From NCBI RefSeq assembly GCF_900078755.1, contig NZ_FKIH01000002.1: a stretch of DNA of 64,000 nucleotides. One strand, 5' to 3'. The position numbers and the translations under genes are program-made. Source of the stretch: Ichthyocystis sparus (GTDB lineage: Bacteria; Pseudomonadota; Gammaproteobacteria; Burkholderiales; 2013Ark19i). The notes under the pieces were generated by a model. It did not search any database and was not told where the DNA came from. It saw only the letters and a list, made by a program, of their open reading frames with translations. Shown piece by piece: positions 43,836 to 54,044 of this stretch. Within the stretch, counting starts at the first letter, position 1; every line of letters begins with the position of its first letter.

Positions 43836-45125
43836 ATGCCTCAAATTCTAGTTGTTGATGATGATATTGGTATTCGTGAACTGCTGTTAGAAATTCTTTC
43901 TGACGAGGGGTTTACGGTACACTTGGCCGAGAATGCAGCGACAGCTCGGCGTGTTCGTCAAGCTGGTCGTCCTGATTTGGTTCTGTTGGACATTTGGATG
44001 CCAGATATGGATGGTATTAGTTTATTGAAGGAGTGGGCTGCAAATGGTCAGTTGACAATGCCTGTCATTATGATGTCTGGTCATGCAACAATTGATACTG
44101 CAGTTGAGGCTACGCGAATTGGTGCGGTTGATTTTCTAGAAAAGCCTATAGCTCTACAAAAGCTTTTAGCAACAATTAGGCGAGTTTTACAGACTCATGG
44201 TACAGCTCGTCGTGTGGGTCCAACTCTGTCTGCTTTTTCTCGTGTGCGGCTTATATCTAGTCTGCAGGAGAGGCTAGAGAAGGCATCTGAGCATTCGTCT
44301 GCAATTATGTTATGCATGAATGTGCCAAATAGTTTGGCTGAGCTTTGTGCTCGTTCCCTTCATAAGCCCAATACAGTTTGGATTGATGGTGCAACCGTTT
44401 TAAATAGGGCCTCTTTAGAGTGGATTAATGGCTTAAATGATGGACTATTGTTTATTGCAGACTATACTTCTTTGTCACCGCAAGCACGCAAGAACCTACT
44501 TGCAATTGTTACTGAGCTACAGTCTAGGCGTATTCTTCTTGTTTTAGGAACTTCCGTTAATCCTCTTCCTGTTCCAGATGGTGTTATTTTGCAAAAGCTG
44601 TCCCCAGTGTGGATTCAGCTCCCATCTTTAAGTGATAATAGAGATGATATTCCTGAGCTAGCAACATACATACTGTCACAGATGGTTGAGCATGGAGTAT
44701 GTCCATTGAAGCGTTTTTCTAGCTCTGCTCTAAATGCCCTAAGGGCATACTCGTGGCCGGGTGATTTTTCTGAATTGATGGAAGTTATCAGGAACTTGGC
44801 TCTTATTTCCCCGGGAGATGAAATTTCTAGTCATGATGTTGCGTACTCTCTTCGTCATGCATCAGGGAGTATATCTACTTTTTCAAACATGACTATAAAT
44901 CTTAATCGACATTTGCGTGAGTCCAGGGAAGAATTTGAGCGGCTATATTTTCGTTATCACATAGAAAAAATAGGCGGAAATATGACTCGTTTGGCAGAGA
45001 TAAGTGGTCTTGAGAGGACTCACTTATATCGCAAATTGAGACAATTGGGTATGACTGCAGGTAAGAGGGCCGATGCTGAATTGTACGAGAGGGAATCTAC
45101 ATCATCTAGCCCTGATCAGAGTTAG
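43836..45125 (+). CDS. ntrX: NtrX-family response regulator with degenerate AAA+ domain
   Basis: Receiver domain with the phospho-acceptor in VLLDIWMPDMDG, SGHATIDTAVEA and the Lys in FLEKPI. The middle AAA+ region has no Walker A (no GxxGxGK) and no GAFTGA sigma54 loop, although flanking parts remain (RRILLVLGTS, LPSLSDNRDDIPELATYIL). It ends with a Fis-type helix-turn-helix (MTRLAEISGLERTHLYRKL). It therefore probably regulates without sigma54 ATPase activity. ATG 43836, seven bases after AAGG, is preferred over GTG 43809. Confidence 0.92.
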   Translation: MPQILVVDDDIGIRELLLEILSDEGFTVHLAENAATARRVRQAGRPDLVLLDIWMPDMDGISLLKEWAANGQLTMPVIMMSGHATIDTAVEATRIGAVDFLEKPIALQKLLATIRRVLQTHGTARRVGPTLSAFSRVRLISSLQERLEKASEHSSAIMLCMNVPNSLAELCARSLHKPNTVWIDGATVLNRASLEWINGLNDGLLFIADYTSLSPQARKNLLAIVTELQSRRILLVLGTSVNPLPVPDGVILQKLSPVWIQLPSLSDNRDDIPELATYILSQMVEHGVCPLKRFSSSALNALRAYSWPGDFSELMEVIRNLALISPGDEISSHDVAYSLRHASGSISTFSNMTINLNRHLRESREEFERLYFRYHIEKIGGNMTRLAEISGLERTHLYRKLRQLGMTAGKRADAELYERESTSSSPDQS

Positions 45126-45128
45126 TTC

Positions 45129-46511
45129 ATGAAGATAGTAGTACTGGGAGATCATTTTTTAGCTGTTTCAATGGCGCATCTCTTGTTTAGGCAGGGACAT
45201 GATGTGTCTTTGGTTCTAGGATCAGCTTTTTTTCATTCCTTTTTTTACAGAGAGAAGAATTTGCCCTTCCAGTGTATAGAGGGGTCTTTGACTTCTATGG
45301 CGTCATTGGAAAAAGTAGGAGTTGATGACGCAGAGCTGGTTTTGCTGCTTAGTAGATCAGATGAGAAAAATATTATTGCGTCTATGTTAGTAGAGAAGGT
45401 TTTTCATGTTCCTCTTCAAATTATGGCGCTGCAATCTTTTGAGCTTGATTGTCTTACCGATCTGTTAGGCGGAAGCTATGCCCGTGGGGCGATGATTATT
45501 TATCCAGATCATCTAGTATTGGGATACTGTATCGATATAATTAGGTATCCACAAGTTTCTGAGCTGTTTGATATTTTTGATTGCTCATTTAGATTGGTCG
45601 TAGCTGAGGTAGCAGAGCAGTCTGTATTGTGTGGACACGAGTTTAGTTCTGCATCATCCTATTGGTATCCCCAAGGTATTTACTTTTTAGCATTATCTAG
45701 GTCTGGTAGAGTTTTTCTTAGAGGAGAAGCGGCGCGAATTTTACCTTGTGACCAAATTTTGTTTTTATCCATGCCACAAGCATTGGGCGATTTCTTAAAA
45801 CACTCTTTTCCTAATCATTCACCTATTAAGCGGATTATGCTTAATAGTGGCTACGATATCGGCTTTAGGCTTGCTAAGAGTTTGCAGGATACTCACAGTG
45901 TTTGCTTGTGTGAGACCGATAAGTCACGCTATGGGTTGTTACTTCAAGATTTGAGCAATTCTTTGATTCTAAATGCCGATGCTTCAGATCCATTTGTATT
46001 GCGTGAGGAGGGCATAGAAGGAGTGGATCTTTTTTTGGCAATAAGTCCAGATGATAAGGTTAATATTATGTCGTCTCTTATGGCAAAAAAAATGGGAGCA
46101 AGGAAGACGCTACTTCTAACGCGCCACGAAGACTACCAAAATTTTTGGGATACGAAAGGTGTGGATTTTGAGTTGTCACAATCGTCCATTGTATTTTCCA
46201 AAATTACGGGATTTTTACGCCTAGGCGATGTAAGAGGGGTATACAACCTAAAATTTGCCAATGTTGAGGTACTGGAAGTAGTTGTTCATGGAGATTCCAA
46301 ACATTCCAGGGTTGTAGGTCGAAAATTACAGGATTTAAAATTTCCTGAGGGGGTTATGATTTGTGGTGTTGTTCGCGATTCGGTATCTCTATTTTTTGAG
46401 CCGACGTTTATTCTAGAAGACAATGACAAGGTTGTTTTATTGTGTTGTCGTGGCAGTAGCAATGATTATCCTGAAAGTTTATTTCAGGTTGATGCAGGTT
46501 TTTTTGAGTGA
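45129..46511 (+). CDS. trkA: TrkA potassium-uptake regulator (diverged)
   Basis: Cytosolic RCK protein (460 residues) with two Rossmann/TrkA_C halves. The first starts KIVVLGDHFLAVSMAHLLFRQ, the second RIMLNSGYDIGFRLAKSLQD, then LTRHEDYQNF and LDVR/LGDVRGV-like parts. The usual glycine-rich GAGQVG nucleotide motifs are altered in both halves, so NAD(H)/ATP gating may differ. Partner of the diverged TrkH encoded at 9406-10755. Confidence 0.88.
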   Translation: MKIVVLGDHFLAVSMAHLLFRQGHDVSLVLGSAFFHSFFYREKNLPFQCIEGSLTSMASLEKVGVDDAELVLLLSRSDEKNIIASMLVEKVFHVPLQIMALQSFELDCLTDLLGGSYARGAMIIYPDHLVLGYCIDIIRYPQVSELFDIFDCSFRLVVAEVAEQSVLCGHEFSSASSYWYPQGIYFLALSRSGRVFLRGEAARILPCDQILFLSMPQALGDFLKHSFPNHSPIKRIMLNSGYDIGFRLAKSLQDTHSVCLCETDKSRYGLLLQDLSNSLILNADASDPFVLREEGIEGVDLFLAISPDDKVNIMSSLMAKKMGARKTLLLTRHEDYQNFWDTKGVDFELSQSSIVFSKITGFLRLGDVRGVYNLKFANVEVLEVVVHGDSKHSRVVGRKLQDLKFPEGVMICGVVRDSVSLFFEPTFILEDNDKVVLLCCRGSSNDYPESLFQVDAGFFE

Positions 46512-46526
46512 GTGTGGTGTATCAAG

Positions 46527-49112
46527 ATGGACCAATTTTATGACCCCCATAAGGTAGAGAAGCAAGCGCGAGATATTTTCGATAAGGAGTCGTATGTTGC
46601 TGTAGAGCACGAAGGCATGCCTAAGTACTATTGTTTATCTATGCTGCCTTATCCGTCGGGGCGTTTGCATATGGGACACCTTCGTAATTACACAATAGGT
46701 GACGTGTTGAGTCGTTATCGTCGTTTACTGGGGTTTAGTGTGTTGCAGCCTATGGGGTGGGATGCTTTTGGCTTGCCTGCAGAGAATGCTGCGAGGGAAC
46801 GTAATACTTCGGCTAGCGATTGGACGTATAGCAACATATCATCTATGCGTTCCCAGCTTAAATCTCTAGGTTTTCATATAGATTGGAGTAGAGAGCTTAC
46901 TACTTGTTCTCCCGACTATTATTGTTGGGAGCAGTGGCTATTTCGACGATTTTGGGAGAATGACCTTATCTATCGTGCAGAAGGCACTGTAAATTGGGAT
47001 CCTGTTGATAACACTGTATTAGCTAATGAGCAGGTTATAGATGGCAAAGGATGGCGTTCTGGGGCGCAGATTGAGCGTCGCAGTATGCCCATGTATTACT
47101 TACGAATTTCCAAATATGCAGATGAGTTGCTTGATGGTCTTGATGGTTTGTTATGGCCAGAGCAAGTAAAAATTATGCAAAGGAATTGGATTGGTCGTTC
47201 TTATGGTGCGGATGTTGATTTTTATGTAGATGGTTACGATAGTAAGATAACGGTTTTTACCTCTCGAATTGATACCATCTTTGGTGTTACATATATTGCT
47301 ATATCTATTGAGCATGATCTGATTAAATATTTGTCCGAAAAGTCAGAGCATGTTCGTGAGTTTGTTGAGATCGAAAGCAGATTTTCTGGTACTGCCGAGT
47401 CAGTGCATATGACAAAAGAAAAACGAGGGGTGGACTCGGGCGTATTTGCCATTCACCCTTTAACGGGCAAAGTAATACCAATATGGGTTGCTAATTATGT
47501 TTTGTCTGGCTACGGTAGTGGCGCTGTAATGGGGGTCCCAGCGCACGATGAACGAGATTTTGATTTTGCAAAACAATACAATTTGCCCATGTTGTCAGTT
47601 ATAAACTCGCCAATATGCCCTTCTACTTGGGATAAGAGTTTTTCGGATAAGGGTGTTTTGGTTAATTCTTATGTTTTTGATGGACTAATGTACGAAGAGG
47701 CTACAAATAAGATACTAGATACATTGGTTGAAATGGGAAAGGGTCGGAAATGCGTTAAGTATAGGTTACGAGATTGGGGAATTTCCAGGCAGCGGTATTG
47801 GGGTTGTCCACTACCAGTTGTTCATTGTGATAGTTGCGGGGTTGTTATACTTAGAGATGATCAGCTACCTCTTTTACTTCCAGACCAGGATGAACTAGGG
47901 GGGAGATTTTCTTTGCATTATGCTCATAAGTGGAAGCAGGTAGATTGTCCTAAATGTGGATGTTTGTCTCAACGTGAGACAGATACTCTTGATACCTTTG
48001 TTGAGTCTTCGTGGTATTTTCTTCGTTATTGTTGCTCTGATAATAATAAACAGATATTTGATAGTAGGGTTGACTATTGGATGAAAAACGGAGGAGTTGA
48101 TCAATATGTGGGTGGTATAGAGCATGCGGTAATGCATCTGCTTTATGCTAGATTTTTTACAAAAGCACTAAGAGATATAGGATTAATCAATTGTGATGAG
48201 CCATTTAGGCGCTTGTTGACTCAGGGAATGGTTACAGCCAATACTTACTATCAATATGATAGCTCGGGTAAAAAGATATGGATAAACCTAGATGATGTTG
48301 TAGTTTCTGCCAATGATAAGAACAAATTTTTTGTGTCTAAGATTAATAATGAGCCCGTTTTTTGTGACGGTGTGCAAAAAATGTCGAAATCTAAAAATAA
48401 CGGAGTTGATCCACAGGTAGTAATCGAGCATTATGGCGCAGATACGGCAAGACTATTCATGATTTTTGCAGCCCCTCCTGATCAAAACTTGTTTTGGTCT
48501 GATAGAGCTGTTGAGGGTTCTTTTCGTTACCTGAAGAGACTTTGGTCGTTGTGTATTAAGCACAGTCAAATGGGTGTGATTTTACCTTGTGATAAATCAG
48601 ATGGACTTACAGATAAGCTTAAAAAATTGCGCAAACAAGTTCATGAAACATTGAGGAAGGTAGCTAACGAATATGAGTGTAGGCTGCAGCTTAACACCGT
48701 AGTGTCGTCATTGATGTCATTAACTAATGCTATATCTGATGTGATTTGTGATACAGATCGTGTATCTCGTTCTGTTATCCAAGAAGCTCTACAGGATGCC
48801 ATAATCATGGCTCACCCCATTATTCCTCATATAACTACTGTACTATGGCCAATTTTGGTACCTGGCTCTTCCATGTGTGAGCAATTGTACCCTAAGGTGG
48901 ATGAGTCAGTTACTGTTTCTGATACAGTATCTTTGGTAGTTCAAGTTAATAGTAAAAACAGAGCAACCATAGTTGTAGCCTCTAATGCTAGCGAAGAAGA
49001 AATAAAATCTTTGGCCCTTGAACAAGAGGAAATATCGTTATACATCGAAGGCAAAACTGTGCAACGCGTTTTAGTCGTTCCTAATCGGTTAGTCAATATT
49101 GTTGTTAAATAA
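46527..49112 (+). CDS. leuS: Leucyl-tRNA synthetase
   Basis: Class I synthetase with the HIGH-type motif MLPYPSGRLHMGHLRNY and KMSKS motif VQKMSKSKNNGVD. The CP1 editing domain is present (TVFTSRIDTIFGVTYIAIS, VMGVPAHDERDFDFAKQY). Roughly 861 residues from the ATG at 46527; the upstream GTG 46512 is an alternative. Followed at once by holA, with no lptE in between. Confidence 0.98.
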   Translation: MDQFYDPHKVEKQARDIFDKESYVAVEHEGMPKYYCLSMLPYPSGRLHMGHLRNYTIGDVLSRYRRLLGFSVLQPMGWDAFGLPAENAARERNTSASDWTYSNISSMRSQLKSLGFHIDWSRELTTCSPDYYCWEQWLFRRFWENDLIYRAEGTVNWDPVDNTVLANEQVIDGKGWRSGAQIERRSMPMYYLRISKYADELLDGLDGLLWPEQVKIMQRNWIGRSYGADVDFYVDGYDSKITVFTSRIDTIFGVTYIAISIEHDLIKYLSEKSEHVREFVEIESRFSGTAESVHMTKEKRGVDSGVFAIHPLTGKVIPIWVANYVLSGYGSGAVMGVPAHDERDFDFAKQYNLPMLSVINSPICPSTWDKSFSDKGVLVNSYVFDGLMYEEATNKILDTLVEMGKGRKCVKYRLRDWGISRQRYWGCPLPVVHCDSCGVVILRDDQLPLLLPDQDELGGRFSLHYAHKWKQVDCPKCGCLSQRETDTLDTFVESSWYFLRYCCSDNNKQIFDSRVDYWMKNGGVDQYVGGIEHAVMHLLYARFFTKALRDIGLINCDEPFRRLLTQGMVTANTYYQYDSSGKKIWINLDDVVVSANDKNKFFVSKINNEPVFCDGVQKMSKSKNNGVDPQVVIEHYGADTARLFMIFAAPPDQNLFWSDRAVEGSFRYLKRLWSLCIKHSQMGVILPCDKSDGLTDKLKKLRKQVHETLRKVANEYECRLQLNTVVSSLMSLTNAISDVICDTDRVSRSVIQEALQDAIIMAHPIIPHITTVLWPILVPGSSMCEQLYPKVDESVTVSDTVSLVVQVNSKNRATIVVASNASEEEIKSLALEQEEISLYIEGKTVQRVLVVPNRLVNIVVK

Positions 49113-49135
49113 ATATAAGGCGGGGAATTGGTAAG

Positions 49136-50137
49136 GTGCTTATTCGAGCCGAGGAATTTATCAGATTTTTTCAACGGGGACTAATTCTCAATCGTTTGGT
49201 TGTGTACGGTGACGATGCGTTCTTTAGAATGCAAATCATAGATATGATTAGAAATATTTTTCGTGCTAAGACAGAGTCCGGGGAAAGGTTGGTCTTCGAT
49301 TGTCGAAAAGGAAATTATGATAATTTTATATCAGCACTTCGCAGTTATTCTTTGCTCTACTCCCATAGATTATTTGAAATTAAATGTCTTCCTTCTCAGG
49401 TAGAGGAGTTGTTACAATATTTTTCAGTAGAAGATGGAAATGATTTTTGTGTGGTTATTTTAGATGATCTATCATGGCAAGATAAGAAGGGAGCTTGGTT
49501 TGTTGATGCACTTAGGAGCGAGAGTACGTTTTTGTTTTCTTGCATAGCTCCAATTTCTGAAGATTTTACCATGTGGATTGGTAGCATGCTTAAGCTAAAA
49601 GGCATAAAATATGCACCAGATGTCCCAGAATTTTTATCTGGCTTTTTTGAGGGCAATTCTTGTGGAGTTTTTCAGGCACTGGAACAAATTACTCTTCAGA
49701 GATTGAAAGATGAAATTACAGTTGAATTTATTCAATCAATTTTTTTTTCTGCCACTAGGTATAAGGTTGATGATTGTGTAAACGCTATTTTTTCTCGTAA
49801 CAGACAGCGTTTTGTCAGAGTACTGAATTATTTACGTGAGAGCGATGAATCTTTGATGTCCCTTCTTGTGTGGCGATTTGCACATGATTTACGTGTGTGT
49901 TGCGCTTATTATGGTGAATCCCCAGCTACATCTAATCAAGTAGACTTATTTTTTCAAAAGAGGAAAGTATTTGGTGCACGTCGTTCGTTTTTTATTGAGG
50001 CTGTAAAATTTTTGAAAGAGTCTGACATCGTGAAAGCACTATCCCGCTTAAGTTTTATTGATAAAAAGCATAAGGCAATTGTTCCTGGTAATCCTTGGGA
50101 AGATTTCTTTTGGCTGGGAATATTTTTAATGCGCTAG
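49136..50137 (+). CDS. holA: DNA polymerase III delta subunit
   Basis: Opens the beta clamp in the clamp loader. 333 residues with the HolA pattern: NRLVVYGDDAFFRMQIIDMIR, FEIKCLPSQVEELLQYF, VVILDDLSWQDKKGAWFVDAL, and a C-terminal helical collar. GTG start with AAGG just upstream. Sequence is divergent, but position after leuS supports the call. Confidence 0.9.
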   Translation: MLIRAEEFIRFFQRGLILNRLVVYGDDAFFRMQIIDMIRNIFRAKTESGERLVFDCRKGNYDNFISALRSYSLLYSHRLFEIKCLPSQVEELLQYFSVEDGNDFCVVILDDLSWQDKKGAWFVDALRSESTFLFSCIAPISEDFTMWIGSMLKLKGIKYAPDVPEFLSGFFEGNSCGVFQALEQITLQRLKDEITVEFIQSIFFSATRYKVDDCVNAIFSRNRQRFVRVLNYLRESDESLMSLLVWRFAHDLRVCCAYYGESPATSNQVDLFFQKRKVFGARRSFFIEAVKFLKESDIVKALSRLSFIDKKHKAIVPGNPWEDFFWLGIFLMR

Positions 50138-50164
50138 CAGTAAATGTGTTAGGTGGAGATTATT

Positions 50165-52351
50165 ATGTCATGTTTGGATGGTCTCAATGCACAGCAAATG
50201 GAATCAGTCTCTTGGGATAATGGATCACTTCTTGTTTTGGCTGGTGCAGGCAGTGGTAAAACCAAAGTTCTGATTTCAAGATTAGCCTGGCTTATTGAGA
50301 CTGGGCGCTGTAATCCTTACCAAATCCTAGCAGTTACTTTTACAAACAAAGCTGCGAAAGAGATGATTAGGAGAGTTTCGGATATTCTTCCCGAGAGGAT
50401 GAGTTCTTGGGTCAGTCGCATGTGGATTGGTACGTTCCACAGTATTTGTTTGCGATTCCTGAGGCAATATGGCAGGGAAGTTAATTTATCATCAACATTT
50501 CAAATTATGGATCAAGCTGATCAGATTTCCTTGGTTAAGCGCATATTGAAGGACGAAGGAAAGGATCCCGCCCTTTACCCTCCAGCTCAAGTAGTGAATT
50601 TTATTAATACTTCAAAACAGAGAGGACATAGGAACTCAGACGTATCTGATGATAATTTGTTTTATCGTAAGATGAAGTCCATTTATGTGAGGTATGAGCA
50701 TATCTGTGAGACCGAGATGTTGTTTGATTTCTCGGAATTGATTTTGCGTAGCTACGAACTTCTAATGAGTAGTAATGAACTACGTCAACGAATGGTTGAT
50801 CAGTTTCCATTTGTTTTGATTGACGAGTTCCAGGATACGAACTTGTTACAGTATCAATGGGTTAAAGCTATGACTGGACACGGAACTGGCAATTGTCGTT
50901 CGGTCTTTGCAGTTGGTGATGATGATCAGTCAATCTATTCTTTTCGTGGTGCAACGGTAGACAATATACATGATTTCCAAAATGACTTTAATGTTAAGAA
51001 GGTAATTAGGCTAGAACAGAATTATAGATCGGTGAGTTACATACTAGATGCGTCCAATAAACTTATTGCCAATAATTCTAATCGTCTAGGTAAAAGTTTG
51101 TGGACAGATAACTGCAAGAACGGCGCAATTACTGTATGTCGTGCTCAGAATGATTACTATGAGTCCATGTGGATAACAGAAATGATAAACAAATGTGTTG
51201 GTAATGGATTTAGTCTTTCTGAAATAGCCGTGCTTTATCGCACTAATGCTCAATCACGATCGATTGAACATGCTCTGTTTTCAGCAAATATACCATTTCG
51301 TGTTGTTGGTGGAGCAAGATTTTTTGAACGTATAGAAGTAAAGCACGTTATGGCTTATCTTCGCTTGGTGGTAAACGACACCGATAGCATGTCGTTTCTA
51401 CGAATCGTAAATGTTCCCTCGCGTGGTATAGGACCGCAAACCATTGCATCTGTACAAGCTCAGGCCGATAAGAATGGACAATCGTTGTTGCTAGCAACTG
51501 CTAATTATCAAGGACCGAAATCCAAACCTGTTCTCCGTTTCTATCAGCTTATTACGAGATTGAAGGAAGCATCAAAGGAGATGTCATTACTTGATTATGT
51601 GTCATTTGTAATCAAGGAAACAGAGGTCATATCATCCTTTCCTATATCAGAGCAGGATGAAAGACGTGATAATCTTAACCAGTTATTGCTATCTCTAGAG
51701 TCTTTTGAAAAAGAATATTTGTTAGGAAATGGTAATTTACATAGTGACAATTTTTCCATCTTGTCCGCGTTTTTGTCATCTGTTGTTCTGGAGACTCCTG
51801 TATTGTCGGAGGAAGAGGTTGATAAAGTAAGCTTGATGACGGTTCATATGGCTAAGGGGTTAGAGTTTGATACGGTGTTTATTGCTGGCCTAGAGCAAGG
51901 GTTGTTTCCCAATGAACGCTGGGATAAAGATGTAGAAAAATGTATTGAAGAGGAAAGGCGGCTGATGTACGTTGCTATGACGAGAGCTAAGCGTGATTTA
52001 TTTTTTAGCTTTTGTCGCGAGCGGCGCTCATATTTTCGTTCTGAGCCGGTGATTTGCTATCCGTCCCAATTTGTAGAAGAAGTTCCAGGGGCCAACATAA
52101 TTGATTATCCACGATGCAGAAGTGTTATATCTAAACCTATTGCAAAAAAATCATCTCAAAACTTAGCTTCCTCAATCGACAAATCTTCTCTCTATCGAGT
52201 TGGTCAGACAGTTAATCACCATAGCTTTGGTAGGGGAGTTGTTATATCTATAGAAGGTGGTAGCGACGATTTATACATTCGTGTGCGTTTTGATGGGTGT
52301 GGATCAAAACTTTTGTCCTCTAAATTGGCAAAATTGGAAGTTGTGCATTGA
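50165..52351 (+). CDS. uvrD: UvrD/PcrA-type DNA helicase II
   Basis: Superfamily 1 helicase for repair and mismatch excision. Q-motif LNAQQMESV, Walker A LAGAGSGKTKVL, motif II VLIDEFQDTN, motif III DDDQSIYSFRGA, motif V VSLMTVHMAKGLEFDTVF and VI RRLMYVAMTRAK. A C-terminal RNA-polymerase-binding module (VGQTVNHHSFGRGVV). About 728 residues. ATG 50165 fits the GGTGGAG seven bases upstream; GTG 50153 is inside that signal. Confidence 0.96.
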   Translation: MSCLDGLNAQQMESVSWDNGSLLVLAGAGSGKTKVLISRLAWLIETGRCNPYQILAVTFTNKAAKEMIRRVSDILPERMSSWVSRMWIGTFHSICLRFLRQYGREVNLSSTFQIMDQADQISLVKRILKDEGKDPALYPPAQVVNFINTSKQRGHRNSDVSDDNLFYRKMKSIYVRYEHICETEMLFDFSELILRSYELLMSSNELRQRMVDQFPFVLIDEFQDTNLLQYQWVKAMTGHGTGNCRSVFAVGDDDQSIYSFRGATVDNIHDFQNDFNVKKVIRLEQNYRSVSYILDASNKLIANNSNRLGKSLWTDNCKNGAITVCRAQNDYYESMWITEMINKCVGNGFSLSEIAVLYRTNAQSRSIEHALFSANIPFRVVGGARFFERIEVKHVMAYLRLVVNDTDSMSFLRIVNVPSRGIGPQTIASVQAQADKNGQSLLLATANYQGPKSKPVLRFYQLITRLKEASKEMSLLDYVSFVIKETEVISSFPISEQDERRDNLNQLLLSLESFEKEYLLGNGNLHSDNFSILSAFLSSVVLETPVLSEEEVDKVSLMTVHMAKGLEFDTVFIAGLEQGLFPNERWDKDVEKCIEEERRLMYVAMTRAKRDLFFSFCRERRSYFRSEPVICYPSQFVEEVPGANIIDYPRCRSVISKPIAKKSSQNLASSIDKSSLYRVGQTVNHHSFGRGVVISIEGGSDDLYIRVRFDGCGSKLLSSKLAKLEVVH

Positions 52352-52372
52352 TCAGCGCGGGGGTTTGCAAAT

Positions 52373-53077
52373 TTGATTGTTGGACCTAATGCGTTTTTGG
52401 GAAAAGTAAATTTATACTTACGTAACCATTGTCTTGTAAGAGACATTGGGCTTATACCATACGATAGGTGCTTGGTTGCTATGATCAAAGAGGTAGAGCT
52501 ACTGGCGTCATCGCTGCATGAACCCATTTCTCAGTGTTGGTTGGTTGAACACTATCCGGTGTTTACTGCCGGTATTTCAGCCTCTCCTAAGCATTTTTCT
52601 TCTATTGGTCAATCCGCTCAAAAGATACCTTTTGTATTTACAGATCGAGGAGGTCAAATTACCTATCATGGCCCTGGTCAGCTGGTTATATACCTATTGG
52701 TTGATGTTCGCCGCCTTTTTTGTTCCGCTCCAAAGTTATTTGTTTCTTGCATCGAGAAAACCCTAATTAATATTTTTCGCTCCATGGATATTGATGTACA
52801 TTTAAAGCCCGGTTATCCAGGAGTTTATATTTCTGATTTAAAGCTGGTATCATTGGGTTTCAAGTTTCGTAGAGGGTGGTCTTACCACGGTATTGCTATC
52901 AATGTGGATATGGATTTATCGCCGTTTTCAGAGATTAATCCTTGTGGCAGTTGTGGGTTGAAGATGACTCAGTTGAAGGATGTTAGTACATCATTGACTA
53001 CCGTGGATATTTTGGATGTTGTAGTCGATGCTTTGACAGCTAGTATAGTTGGGCGGGGAGGTATGGATGGCAACTGA
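52373..53077 (+). CDS. lipB: Octanoyltransferase LipB
   Basis: Transfers octanoyl from ACP to lipoyl domains. Motifs: WLVEHYPVFTAG, DRGGQITYHGPGQLV, and KLVSLGFKFRRGWSYHGIAINV (separate positions). The catalytic Lys and Cys (PCGSCGLKMTQL) are present. 234 residues, TTG start. Overlaps lipA by 11 bp; together they supply lipoate. Confidence 0.94.
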   Translation: MIVGPNAFLGKVNLYLRNHCLVRDIGLIPYDRCLVAMIKEVELLASSLHEPISQCWLVEHYPVFTAGISASPKHFSSIGQSAQKIPFVFTDRGGQITYHGPGQLVIYLLVDVRRLFCSAPKLFVSCIEKTLINIFRSMDIDVHLKPGYPGVYISDLKLVSLGFKFRRGWSYHGIAINVDMDLSPFSEINPCGSCGLKMTQLKDVSTSLTTVDILDVVVDALTASIVGRGGMDGN

Positions 53078-54029
53078 TCGTTTAGATCCGACGCAAAAGC
53101 AAAAGGGGAGACTTAAGACAGCTAGAATTCCTATCAAGCTAGCTTCTCCAGCTACTGGTGTTCGGCATCCTAAACCGGATTGGTTACGTGTAAAAGTTCC
53201 CAGTGTAGATTCACGTTTCTACGAAATAAAAAAGCTTCTTCGAGACCATAATTTGTACACTGTGTGTGAGGAGGCTTCATGCCCCAACATTGGGGAGTGT
53301 TTTGGTAGAGGCACTGCTACTTTTATGATCATGGGCGACAAGTGTACACGTAGATGTCCGTTTTGTGATGTAGGCCATGGTCGTCCAGATCCGTTAGATC
53401 CTGATGAGCCTAATAAAATAGCCCAGGCTGTTTCTTACTTGAATCTTAGCTACGTTGTCATAACTAGTGTTGACCGCGATGATCTTAGGGATGGAGGGGC
53501 TATGCATTTTGTTGAGGTGGTTAAGAGCATTCGTTCCGTGTCTAACGCTCGTATAGAATTGTTAGTTCCTGATTTTAGAGGGCGTTTGGATAAAGCTATA
53601 TCCATACTATCTAATAACATGCCTGATGTCATGAATCATAATTTGGAGACAGTTCCTGCTTTGTACAAAAAAGTTCGTCCCGGAGCCGACTATCACCACT
53701 CCCTTACCCTACTAAAACGTTTTGCTGATATTTGTCCTGACGTTCCAACAAAGTCGGGTATTATGCTCGGTTGTGGTGAGACTGATGAAGAGGTTTATCA
53801 ACTAATGCGTGATTTGAGAGCTCATGGTGTAAATATGTTGACCGTAGGGCAGTATTTACAGCCTTCTCCTCATCATTTGCCCATAGACAGATATGTTCCT
53901 CCAGATAAGTTTTTGGCAATAGAAAAGTTTGCTTATTCCATAGGCTTTACTCATGCTGCCTGTGGACCACTAGTTCGCTCTTCTTATCATGCGGATGTAC
54001 AGGCTGCTAGTGCCGGAGTTTGTGGTTAG
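53067..54029 (+). CDS. lipA: Lipoyl synthase LipA
   Basis: Radical-SAM enzyme inserting sulfur into octanoyl groups. The auxiliary cluster is CEEASCPNIGEC and the radical-SAM cluster CTRRCPFC, followed by VTSVDRDDLRDGGA and VMNHNLETVP. About 320 residues. ATG 53067 follows GGGGAGG; a TTG at 53049 is upstream. C-terminus has the conserved RSSYHADVQ. Confidence 0.97.
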   Translation: MATDRLDPTQKQKGRLKTARIPIKLASPATGVRHPKPDWLRVKVPSVDSRFYEIKKLLRDHNLYTVCEEASCPNIGECFGRGTATFMIMGDKCTRRCPFCDVGHGRPDPLDPDEPNKIAQAVSYLNLSYVVITSVDRDDLRDGGAMHFVEVVKSIRSVSNARIELLVPDFRGRLDKAISILSNNMPDVMNHNLETVPALYKKVRPGADYHHSLTLLKRFADICPDVPTKSGIMLGCGETDEEVYQLMRDLRAHGVNMLTVGQYLQPSPHHLPIDRYVPPDKFLAIEKFAYSIGFTHAACGPLVRSSYHADVQAASAGVCG

Positions 54030-54044
54030 TGTAAAGGAGATAGT

